64,000 bases of DNA from Marivirga atlantica (GTDB taxonomy: Bacteria; Bacteroidota; Bacteroidia; Cytophagales; Cyclobacteriaceae), in assembly GCF_016734805.1 (NCBI RefSeq), contig NZ_JAERQG010000001.1:186001-250000 (forward strand). The letters run 5' to 3'. Position numbers and translations under genes: made by a program. The notes under the pieces were generated by a model that did no database searches, was not told the origin of the DNA, and saw only the letters and a program-made list of their open reading frames with translations. This document shows, piece by piece, positions 8,683-15,207 of this stretch; position 1 is the first letter of the stretch; each line of letters begins with the position of its first letter.

Positions 8683-10854
8683 TCGCTTTCCAAAAACTGG
8701 TATATCTAATAATTCTTGAACACTTGAACTATAAAAATTACTACGATTAACCAATTGATCTGGCTCGCCCTCGTCCTCAATTTGACCATTTCTCAAAATA
8801 TAAATATAGTCGGACAATGACGCAACTTTCATCCTATGTGTTATTACGAAAATTGCTTTGTCTTTTTTAAGCTTATTCAATAAATTCAGAACAAAAGATT
8901 CTGTTGCCCTATCCATGGCAGATGTACCCTCATCAATGACTATAACATCAGGGTTTTTATAAAGTGCTCTTGCGAGGCTTACAAGCTGCTTTTGTCCTCC
9001 GGAAATATTCACTCCCTCTTCACCAAGTAAGGTCATATAGCCTTGAGGAAAACTGGAGAAAAATTTATCAAAACCAGTCTCTTTACACCATTTAATAACA
9101 TTTTCTAACTCCCTTTGATCTTCAGATAAGGCAATATTAAAAACCAGATAGCTATTAAATATTTTTATTTGTTGTGGCATTACAGCAATTCTTGATCTTA
9201 AACTGCTAACTTCAATTTTTTCTATTTGCTGATCATTAATTAAAATCTTCCCATTAGAGGGTGAATAAAATCTTTGCAGCAACTGAATAAAAGTACTTTT
9301 CCCTGAACCACTTTCGCCTAAAAGCGTTGTTATTCTACCCTTAGTAACATCCAATGAAACCTTTTTCAAAAGATCTAAAGAACCCGGATAATTAAATGAT
9401 ACTTCCTTACAAGTTATTTTAGAAATCTCATTTAATTTTATTCCTTCAGTTTGCTCTTCATCAATTCCGGAAAATTCTTCCATTCTATCAAAAGCTACTC
9501 TTGCCTCTTGAAACTGAATATTGAATAATGCAATTTTTGTAAGTGATGGGCCAATGGATCCAGATAAGGACAATAATGCCATTAAGGAGCCTAATAATAA
9601 ATCATCCTGAAACACGAAATAGGACGCAACAGATATCACAGCAACTACAACTGTTATGTTGAGCAGCTCAGTAAGTAGTTGAAACTTAACTTGAATCTTA
9701 CCCAGTCTAAATGAGCTTTCTTGAAAGGCCTTATATAGAAAAGTAGTTGACTTATGAAACAAATTTATAGTATTAGTCCCTTTTACTTCAGTAATGCCAT
9801 TAATCACATCTATGTAGTTACTTTCGTTTAGGGAATAAGCACTCATTAATTCCTTTTGCCTTTCGATAATTGGATTATTTAAGCGATACAATACGATTGC
9901 ATAAACGGGAATGAAAACAGCAACGATCAATCCGACTTGCCACGAATAGACAAAAACACCAATTAAAGAAATAATAATTACCAAAAACTCAATTAGCAAA
10001 CTCCCAATCAAACTGCTTACCGTTGTTTGAATCCTTCTTGTGTCATTCATTCTGGCTACCATATCCCCTGTTTTCTTAGAATCAAAGAAAACCTTTGGTA
10101 TTCTTAATAATGAACCAAAAAAAGATCCGATCATTCTGTTATTGAAATCGCGGCTTTGGGTAATTAAAAAAGTGGATCTCAAATAATTAAGCCCCATTTT
10201 TATTAAAAGTATTAAAGCAAATAGCGTTAGGCCTATTATAAGCTTATCCAATTCTCTCGAAGGTAAAATCACATCAATTAGCTTTTGACTAAAAATAGCT
10301 GTAGCCAAAGAAAAAACTGCGATGATGAGTCCAAGAAATAATGAAGCAATAAGAATGTTAAAATCTTCCTTTACCCATTCAATAATTTTATGATACCTAC
10401 CTTTAGACCCTTTTGTATCTTGCTTAAAATCATTATTTGGATTTAAGCTAAGCAAGGCCTTAGATTGCCAAACCTTATTTAGTTTCTCCTTATCCCATAA
10501 TTCAACACCTTTGCCAGGATCATTAATAACTATCTTATCACCTTGAAAGCCATAAAAAATAACATAATGTTGTAGTCTATTTTCAAGTATAACATGTAAA
10601 ATTGCTGGATGCTCTAATTCTTTTAAATTATCAATACCCTCAGCCTCTAGACCTTCAACATCAAATCCTAAAGCTTGTGCTCCCTGATATAGGCCGAGCA
10701 ATTTAGTGCCTGTCTGAGTCGTACCAGTAGTCCTTCTTAACTCATCGAGATTCGGACTTCCTCCATGATATTTAATTATAGTCGCTAAACATGCCGGACC
10801 ACAATCAGATTGACCATGCTGCTTTACAAAATACTTTTTCAGGCTTTTGTCCAT
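8671..10854 (-). CDS. Peptidase-containing ABC transporter (C39 peptidase, bacteriocin-type exporter)
   Basis: A 727-residue PCAT half-transporter that would cleave leader peptides and export the cores. The N-terminal C39 cysteine protease (about 1-140) keeps Gln12, catalytic Cys18 in SDCGPACLATI, His96 (LQHYVIF) and Asp112 (NDPGKG), the same numbering as in ComA-type enzymes. Six membrane segments span about 165-440. The ATPase domain has Walker A GESGSGKS, signature ISGGQKQ, Walker B VIVIDEG and the H-loop ITHRM. It is the last gene of a minus-strand run that begins with two leader-peptide genes. No HlyD-type adaptor or TolC-like protein is encoded in the window, which a Gram-negative exporter would normally need. 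Confidence 0.95.
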   Translation of the reverse strand: MDKSLKKYFVKQHGQSDCGPACLATIIKYHGGSPNLDELRRTTGTTQTGTKLLGLYQGAQALGFDVEGLEAEGIDNLKELEHPAILHVILENRLQHYVIFYGFQGDKIVINDPGKGVELWDKEKLNKVWQSKALLSLNPNNDFKQDTKGSKGRYHKIIEWVKEDFNILIASLFLGLIIAVFSLATAIFSQKLIDVILPSRELDKLIIGLTLFALILLIKMGLNYLRSTFLITQSRDFNNRMIGSFFGSLLRIPKVFFDSKKTGDMVARMNDTRRIQTTVSSLIGSLLIEFLVIIISLIGVFVYSWQVGLIVAVFIPVYAIVLYRLNNPIIERQKELMSAYSLNESNYIDVINGITEVKGTNTINLFHKSTTFLYKAFQESSFRLGKIQVKFQLLTELLNITVVVAVISVASYFVFQDDLLLGSLMALLSLSGSIGPSLTKIALFNIQFQEARVAFDRMEEFSGIDEEQTEGIKLNEISKITCKEVSFNYPGSLDLLKKVSLDVTKGRITTLLGESGSGKSTFIQLLQRFYSPSNGKILINDQQIEKIEVSSLRSRIAVMPQQIKIFNSYLVFNIALSEDQRELENVIKWCKETGFDKFFSSFPQGYMTLLGEEGVNISGGQKQLVSLARALYKNPDVIVIDEGTSAMDRATESFVLNLLNKLKKDKAIFVITHRMKVASLSDYIYILRNGQIEDEGEPDQLVNRSNFYSSSVQELLDIPVFGKRLTQ

Positions 10855-10926
10855 GTTAAATACTTAAGATAATTAGGGCTTTAATTAGAAAGATACTTTC
10901 TATGTATTTTTTAGGAGAGTTGGTTT

Positions 10927-11406
10927 TTATTCTAAAACTTTAAGTATAGCTTCTATTTTCACCTCTCCTTTAAAATGCTTCTTCAGACTGTTGTCATCGT
11001 AAATAAAAACTTGAGGAACACCACCCATAATATGAGTTGTTAACCTATTTTCATCTACAGATAAATAAAAAGCTTGTAGTCCATATTCCTTTAAGAAGTT
11101 TTTTGCTTTTATTTCAGGTTCAAAAGACATAAACCCTAATTGATATTGTTTAAATTTAGAAAGATTTTTTGAAATTTCTTTCACTTCATACTGACAGAAA
11201 TGACACTCACTATTAAAATAAATAAGAACAGCCGGCTTTTGGCTATCCAAAGTTTCTATTCCTAGCTTTTCACCTATTAAGCTCAAAGTTTGTTGTGTGT
11301 CCTGTACTTTTTCTTTTTGTTGAAGCTTTGTAATACTTTTATAAGCAAACCAAACACATAAAAGCACTAATGCTAATGCGACTGAACCAACTATTTTTTT
11401 CTTCAT
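10927..11406 (-). CDS. Membrane-anchored thioredoxin-like protein (CxxC)
   Basis: A 159-residue protein with an N-terminal membrane anchor (about residues 5-24) and a periplasmic thioredoxin fold. The active site is ECHFCQYEV (CHFC) and the cis-Pro loop is GGVPQVFIY. It resembles TlpA/redoxin-type thiol-disulfide proteins. Its ATG shares one base with the stop of the upstream membrane-protein gene (ATGA junction), so translation is probably coupled. Because it lies between genes for two-cysteine precursor peptides and their exporter, a role in forming or correcting the peptides' disulfides is a reasonable inference. A reductant role is equally possible. Confidence 0.85.
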   Translation of the reverse strand: MKKKIVGSVALALVLLCVWFAYKSITKLQQKEKVQDTQQTLSLIGEKLGIETLDSQKPAVLIYFNSECHFCQYEVKEISKNLSKFKQYQLGFMSFEPEIKAKNFLKEYGLQAFYLSVDENRLTTHIMGGVPQVFIYDDNSLKKHFKGEVKIEAILKVLE

Positions 11407-12062
11407 CAGCTGCCCAAGTTAATAGATAGAAAGGTGATAAACAGCAACCAAACAACTAAAGAAGAACCATAAACAGGTAAAGTAAATTCAAGTGTTTTAT
11501 TAAAGTCCTTTTTCATAATTTTCATTATGCCTACTGAAAGCGCTATTATATAAGCGAGCTCAAAGATATTTAGAGATTTTAGCGGATAAACTAACCAGCT
11601 ATCCAAACTTTCAGGGTTCTCAAAAAGACTAAGAAGTGATAAGGGAGCAAAATATTGTATATCCGAATAGGAATAACCGGTATCTATAAAACCATACCAA
11701 ATAATTAGTAGCAAAGAGGGTATTAACCAAACAAACTCAGCCATTAATACAACTTTGAAAAAACCTTTAAATGAGGCCTTAAAATCGAAAATAATAGCAC
11801 CACATAGTAACCAAAGGGTTAATAAAACACATTTAAAAAAATAGAAAATAGGTAGCAGAGTATAATTTAACCATGACCATTTCTCCTTAGCCTGAATTAA
11901 CTTATATATTCTTTCATAGCTCATTTGATTCTGTAAATAATCAACTAATACAGATTCGGTAACTATGTTTGAATGTATGAAAGCATTAAATAGAATTGCA
12001 ATTAAACAAAGTAAAAGAAAAACTAAGAAATTAGAATTGCTTAATATCGGTACCTTAACCAT
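11406..12062 (-). CDS. Polytopic membrane protein of the peptide-export locus
   Basis: A 218-residue integral membrane protein with about five or six hydrophobic segments (near residues 12-32, 66-88, 96-118, 160-178 and 195-215) and no recognised motif. An in-frame TTG lies one codon upstream (12065), but the ATG at 12062 is preferred. It sits 11 bases after a 42-residue membrane peptide gene and overlaps the thioredoxin-like gene by one base, so it belongs to the peptide operon. The layout resembles Yip1-like or immunity-type membrane proteins, but homology could not be tested. Candidate roles are immunity or an accessory part of export. Confidence 0.75.
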   Translation of the reverse strand: MVKVPILSNSNFLVFLLLCLIAILFNAFIHSNIVTESVLVDYLQNQMSYERIYKLIQAKEKWSWLNYTLLPIFYFFKCVLLTLWLLCGAIIFDFKASFKGFFKVVLMAEFVWLIPSLLLIIWYGFIDTGYSYSDIQYFAPLSLLSLFENPESLDSWLVYPLKSLNIFELAYIIALSVGIMKIMKKDFNKTLEFTLPVYGSSLVVWLLFITFLSINLGS

Positions 12063-12073
12063 CAAGTTTTATA

Positions 12074-12202
12074 TTATTTAAATAAAGAAATATCAGAGCC
12101 AGTTATTTCAGAATATAGAAAAGATGCTAAAAATACAAGCAAAATTACCTTTATTAAAACCATAAGTATTTTATAAAATTTAGAGCGTTTTTTAAATTTC
12201 AT
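12074..12202 (-). CDS. Small single-pass membrane protein, 42 residues
   Basis: A short open frame with ATG at 12202 and TAA at 12074. The N-terminus is strongly basic (MKFKKRSKFYK), followed by one hydrophobic helix (about residues 12-31) and a short polar tail ending SLFK. This is a typical positive-inside single-span protein. It lies between the attenuator-like hairpin that follows the two precursor peptide genes and the polytopic membrane protein, 11 bases upstream of the latter. The gene is too small for homology-based naming. Position and topology would suit a small immunity protein or a subunit of the export machinery; a non-coding open frame cannot be excluded. Confidence 0.5.
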   Translation of the reverse strand: MKFKKRSKFYKILMVLIKVILLVFLASFLYSEITGSDISLFK

Positions 12203-12254
12203 AACAACTGAAATCTGTTGAAAAGCATTACGAAATTATTTTGTCATAAAACAA

Positions 12255-12292
12255 AATTTCAGAAACCAAACAACAGCTCAATTTCTGAAATT
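12255..12292 (-). terminator. Attenuator-like terminator after the precursor peptide genes
   Basis: Read on the minus strand, AATTTCAGAAA and TTTCTGAAATT form a perfect 11-bp stem with a 16-nt loop, followed by TTGTTTTATG. It lies 22 bases past the stop of the second precursor gene and upstream of the rest of the operon. A second pair, AACAGCT (12304-12310) and AGCTGTT (12272-12278) as read on the minus strand, would compete with it. Partial termination here would give much precursor mRNA and less transporter mRNA, as is common in bacteriocin operons. Confidence 0.5.
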
Positions 12293-12314
12293 CCATTTAA
12301 ATAAGCTGTTCTGA

Positions 12315-12485
12315 CTATACTAATCGATAAACAGCGTATATAGCACACCCGCCACCCAAAACAAGGCCAACAGGGGCTACAAAAGCTCCCCACAGAGCAA
12401 CTCCTGCGCAAAAGCCATCACCAAAATCGGTAGCCTCAGAACCACCAACAATTTGTTCTAGTTGAATTACATTAATCTCTTTCAT
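12315..12485 (-). CDS. Double-glycine-leader precursor peptide (peptide B)
   Basis: A 56-residue peptide found by direct translation, ATG at 12485 and TAG at 12315. The leader MKEINVIQLEQIVGG (15 residues) has the hydrophobic spacing and terminal Gly-Gly that C39 peptidases recognise. Cleavage would release a 41-residue core that is mostly small and hydrophobic, with Cys at residues 26 and 47 (core 11 and 32), a GGGC stretch and GxxxG-type spacing. It is 12 bases after peptide A. A disulfide-bonded, membrane-active bacteriocin-like peptide is the best guess; a signalling peptide is possible. No lanthipeptide, cyclase or radical-SAM gene is nearby. Confidence 0.8.
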   Translation of the reverse strand: MKEINVIQLEQIVGGSEATDFGDGFCAGVALWGAFVAPVGLVLGGGCAIYAVYRLV

Positions 12486-12497
12486 TTTTCAAAATTT

Positions 12498-12671
12498 TTA
12501 CTGTGCTGAATCTCCAGATAAACATAATGCCATGAATGCTGCTGCACCCCATATTACTCCTACTCCGCTTACTGCACTTGCGGCAAATAACCCTACTCCC
12601 AAACCACACGATGTAGCATCAGACCATGAGGCCTCAAGTATGGACATTTCTTTTAATTCTAATTTTTTCAT
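12498..12671 (-). CDS. Leader-type precursor peptide (peptide A)
   Basis: A 57-residue peptide with ATG at 12671 and TAA at 12498. The first 15 residues (MKKLELKEMSILEAS) look like a bacteriocin leader but end Ala-Ser instead of Gly-Gly, so processing at this point is less certain. The core would be 42 residues with Cys22 and Cys50 (core 7 and 35), and a Gly/Ala-rich helix between them containing GLGVG and GVIWG (GxxxG motifs), followed by a polar tail SGDSAQ. GxxxG helices are a mark of class IIb two-peptide bacteriocins, and this gene is 12 bases before peptide B. First gene of the transport operon as far as seen. Confidence 0.75.
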   Translation of the reverse strand: MKKLELKEMSILEASWSDATSCGLGVGLFAASAVSGVGVIWGAAAFMALCLSGDSAQ

Positions 12672-12852
12672 GAATTTAAAATTTAGTTAAACAAATTATT
12701 TCTTACAAAGAAGATAAAAACAAATTACCCTAGCTATTCATATTCTGAATATCTATCTTCTATAATTGAATACGTAATTCAAAAGCATAAAAGACTGTAT
12801 TTAAAGGTTCTAATCCTTTTTAATTACACTCGATTATTATATACTTGTAAAT

Positions 12853-12889
12853 TATTCTAAGTTAAATGATATACTCATAAATTAGAATA
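12853..12889. promoter_or_regulatory. Inverted repeat in the divergent regulatory region
   Basis: TATTCTAA (12853-12860) and TTAGAATA (12882-12889) are perfect inverted half-sites separated by 21 bases, ending 40 bases before the XRE-type regulator gene. The 258-bp region between this gene and peptide A is very AT-rich and also contains ATATTCTGAATAT near 12739-12751. These are candidate operators for the divergent promoters; AT-richness makes chance palindromes common. Confidence 0.35.
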
Positions 12890-12929
12890 GACAAATAATC
12901 ACTAACCAGAACCCTACAAAACTTACATC

Positions 12930-13304
12930 ATGATAAGTAAAAGATTACGTGTTTTAAGATTAAAAAATAATTTGAGTCAGGAGGAGCTAGCATATGAGCT
13001 TTGCATTTCACAACCTACTTATGCAAGGCTAGAAAATGGTAGTGGCAATTGGGCAAAATATCTTACTGAAATTTGTAAATTCTTCAATGTAACTCCCAAC
13101 GATCTTTTAGATGAAAACCACGCTGGTATTGAGAATTCAAAAGAAGTTATGTTTGATTCAATTATTGAAAAGTGTAAAGAAAGTTATGAGCACAGGATAG
13201 CCGAACAAACTGAAACTATTAAAACTTTAAAAAAACAAATTGAATTTTTAGAAAAAAATAACTCTGAACTCATATCACTTTTAAGAACTAGATTAATAGC
13301 CTAG
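12930..13304 (+). CDS. XRE-family helix-turn-helix regulator
   Basis: A 124-residue DNA-binding protein. Residues 4-60 are a Cro/C1-type HTH (ISKRLRVLRLKNNLSQEELA ... ISQPTYARLENG), and residues about 78-118 form a C-terminal coiled coil (EQTETIKTLKKQIEFLEKNN) that would dimerise it. It is transcribed away from the peptide operon, with 258 bp between, which makes it the natural candidate for its regulator. Related short HTH-coiled-coil proteins are frequent next to T9SS and bacteriocin-like genes in Bacteroidota. Its last base abuts the convergent lipocalin-like gene. Confidence 0.85.
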   Translation: MISKRLRVLRLKNNLSQEELAYELCISQPTYARLENGSGNWAKYLTEICKFFNVTPNDLLDENHAGIENSKEVMFDSIIEKCKESYEHRIAEQTETIKTLKKQIEFLEKNNSELISLLRTRLIA

Positions 13305-13721
13305 TTATTTTATGAAAACAATTTTTGAAGTACCGCTTTTACCGCTTATAATTGGTACTATGACTAAAGAATCATTGGAACAGTAGTTTATAATGGCTTT
13401 TCTGTCAAATGATCTATCAATTTCTTTAATTTTCAACGTATCATCATTAATAGAATAGAGTGCTCTTCTTGTCACTAATTGTCCATTTGATAAATCAGAG
13501 TATGTAAGTGTATCAGATTTAAATTCATAGAAGGCACTTTCAAGCATAAGTTTGAATTGTTCTTCTAATTTTAGTTGATCTGAAATATCGGCATTATTAT
13601 ATGCAGATGACATTCTTATTCTTTCAATTGCATCATAAGATACAATATGCCACTTCCCTTGAATATCGTCATTCAGTGTAAAAGCAGTAGAAATAAACAG
13701 TATAGACAAAAATAACCTCAT
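13305..13721 (-). CDS. Lipocalin-like periplasmic protein
   Basis: A 138-residue protein with a short signal peptide (MRLFLSILFISTAFT) and a start to the mature part reading IQGKWHIVSYD, the GxW pattern at the first strand of lipocalin-like domains. Alternating beta strands follow (YEFKSDTLTYSD, LYSINDDTLKI, DSLVIVPIISG). It lies 43 bases downstream of the third precursor peptide on the same strand, with a strong hairpin between, and ends directly against the XRE gene. A ligand-binding or self-protection role for the peptide is possible but unproven. Many Bacteroidota lipocalin-like proteins have no known job. Confidence 0.7.
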   Translation of the reverse strand: MRLFLSILFISTAFTLNDDIQGKWHIVSYDAIERIRMSSAYNNADISDQLKLEEQFKLMLESAFYEFKSDTLTYSDLSNGQLVTRRALYSINDDTLKIKEIDRSFDRKAIINYCSNDSLVIVPIISGKSGTSKIVFIK

Positions 13722-13732
13722 ATATTATATAA

Positions 13733-13757
13733 AGGCATCTATTATTGATAGATGCCT
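13733..13757 (-). terminator. Hairpin between peptide C and the lipocalin-like gene
   Basis: A perfect 10-bp stem (AGGCATCTAT / ATAGATGCCT, 5-nt loop) begins 8 bases after the stop of peptide C. On the minus strand it is followed by TTTATATAAT, a weak T-tract. As with the hairpin after peptides A and B, it could let most transcripts end after the peptide gene. Confidence 0.5.
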
Positions 13758-13764
13758 ATTCATT

Positions 13765-13926
13765 TTATAGTCTTCCAGCGCAATTTGCACCGAATACTTC
13801 CCAACCCCAAAGAATATCACCTTGGTAGCCTCCACCTGTTAAGATTGTCCATAATGTACCGCAATATTCAGCACGTGTAACACCACCTTTAATGGTATTC
13901 ATTTGATTTACATGTAAATTTTTCAT
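13765..13926 (-). CDS. Double-glycine-leader precursor peptide (peptide C)
   Basis: A 53-residue peptide with ATG at 13926 and TAA at 13765, found by direct translation. The leader MKNLHVNQMNTIKGG is 15 residues long and ends in Gly-Gly, matching the lengths of the leaders of peptides A and B. The 38-residue core starts VTRAEYCG, is rich in Trp and Gly (GGGYQGDILWGW) and ends CAGRL, with Cys22 and Cys49 (core 7 and 34). It has its own upstream winged-helix gene but no second transporter, so the C39 exporter at 8671 probably handles it. Bacteriocin-like or signal peptide. Confidence 0.75.
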   Translation of the reverse strand: MKNLHVNQMNTIKGGVTRAEYCGTLWTILTGGGYQGDILWGWEVFGANCAGRL

Positions 13927-13991
13927 GACTTGTAATTTATTTGGTTAAACATGTCGGTAATTTAGCTCAACTCTCGGAAAAATTTTTTCCG

Positions 13992-14192
13992 TTAGTTCTT
14001 TAGAAGATATTTTTTTTCCTTCCTAGAATACCGAATATTATAACCCTCATTTCTAAGCTCATTAATCATATTTCTTATAGTTCTTTCAGAGCAATTAAAT
14101 TGAGAAGTCATTTGATATGGAGAATGTAAAGACCCCTTTTTAATTTTTTCTAAGAGATAATTAATTCGTTTTACATAAGCTAAACTATTCAT
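13992..14192 (-). CDS. Small winged-helix DNA-binding protein
   Basis: A 66-residue protein that is almost entirely one DeoR/HTH_11-like winged-helix domain: the helix-turn-helix reads MTSQFNCSERTIRNMINELR, followed by EGYNIRYSRKEKKYLL as the wing. It has no effector domain. The gene is 65 bases upstream of peptide C on the same strand and is probably its regulator. Proteins of this size and type are common as single-domain regulators in Bacteroidota. The ATG at 14192 is used because no upstream in-frame start adds a sensible extension. Confidence 0.75.
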   Translation of the reverse strand: MNSLAYVKRINYLLEKIKKGSLHSPYQMTSQFNCSERTIRNMINELRNEGYNIRYSRKEKKYLLKN

Positions 14193-14276
14193 TTATTATA
14201 AGGATTTGGTTTAGCCACCAAAATCTCTATTATTCAATTAAAAATGAATTATTTACAATTATAATTTTAGAACATT

Positions 14277-15149
14277 TTATTCTAAAATTGAATTTACATT
14301 ATACCCATGAACAAAAGGCATATTTCTATCTCCATGCCCGGCTGGAAAATCAAAAACGATGGGATAGTCATATGATCCACAATGATAATTAATAATATCC
14401 TTCACATCTTGTCCATAAACTTCCATAGATTCTTTCATCCCTACAAATTCACCAACTAGCAAAGCTTTGAGTTGGTCAAGCTTTCCACTTCGCTTAAGCT
14501 GTAGGAACATTCTATCGATATGGTAAAGGTATTCTCCCACCTCTTCTACAAATAATATTTTGCCTTCAAAGTCTATCTCCGATGAAGTGCCAATTTGATT
14601 CACAATCATCGATAAATTACCACCGATTATCTCAGTTGACAATTTTTGAAATTTTTGATACTGCTCATTAATTAATGATGAGTATTCCTTTCCTTTTAGA
14701 AGATCAATTAAAGCGTTCACATCTTGAGCTGAATGAAGATGAAGGTTTTGCAAGACCGGTCCGTGTATACTACAATAACCTTGTTTGTAAATAGCATGAT
14801 GAAGAACGGTGATATCACTATACCCAATTACCCATTTAGGGTTATTCTTAAAAGCACTCCAGTCAATAGAATCAATAATGTGAGTAACTCCAAAACCGCC
14901 TCTTCCACAGAATACTGCGCTTGCATTAGGATGATCTAAAGCCCATTGAAGATCTTGCAAACGTTCCTCATGAGTAGCCGCAAACTTAAAATAATCACTT
15001 AAAGCATACTTTCCCACTTCTACTTGAAAACCTTTAGATTCAAGAAATTTACATCCTTGTAGAAACTTTTCCACATTAACCTTTCCAGAAGGATTAATGG
15101 CTAAAATTAAATCATGTTGTTTGAGCGGTTTTGGAGAAATCTTGGGCAT
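14277..15149 (-). CDS. LD-carboxypeptidase, peptidase family S66 (LdcA/MccF-like)
   Basis: A 290-residue S66 serine peptidase. Recognisable are GRGGFGVTHIID, the nucleophile region GYSDIT, GGNLSMIVNQIGT, the acidic FVEEVGEYLYHIDRM and the His loop FPAGHGDRN. Classical LdcA trims the terminal D-Ala from murein tetrapeptides in the cytoplasm. MccF, from the same family, cleaves microcin C and gives immunity. An open frame extends 31 codons further upstream to 15242, but that part overlaps the previous gene and a terminator, so the ATG at 15149 is chosen. It lies upstream of the peptide C unit on the same strand, 84 bases before the winged-helix gene. Confidence 0.85.
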   Translation of the reverse strand: MPKISPKPLKQHDLILAINPSGKVNVEKFLQGCKFLESKGFQVEVGKYALSDYFKFAATHEERLQDLQWALDHPNASAVFCGRGGFGVTHIIDSIDWSAFKNNPKWVIGYSDITVLHHAIYKQGYCSIHGPVLQNLHLHSAQDVNALIDLLKGKEYSSLINEQYQKFQKLSTEIIGGNLSMIVNQIGTSSEIDFEGKILFVEEVGEYLYHIDRMFLQLKRSGKLDQLKALLVGEFVGMKESMEVYGQDVKDIINYHCGSYDYPIVFDFPAGHGDRNMPFVHGYNVNSILE

Positions 15150-15155
15150 AAAAAA

Positions 15156-15176
15156 AGTCCTGAGGTTATCAGGACT
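15156..15176 (-). terminator. Terminator of the bamA-skp operon
   Basis: Perfect 8-bp stem AGTCCTGA / TCAGGACT with a 5-nt loop, followed on the minus strand by seven T and then immediately by the ATG of the LD-carboxypeptidase gene. It lies 31 bases beyond the second skp stop codon. Confidence 0.85.
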
Positions 15177-15207
15177 AATGTAGTATTTATTATTGGATAT
15201 CGTAAGC

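Noticed and set aside
8671-14192. Lanthipeptide, lasso or other modified-peptide cluster
   Set aside because: No LanB/LanC/LanM, radical-SAM, cyclodehydratase or lasso cyclase gene is present; only a protease-transporter and a thioredoxin-like protein accompany the precursors.
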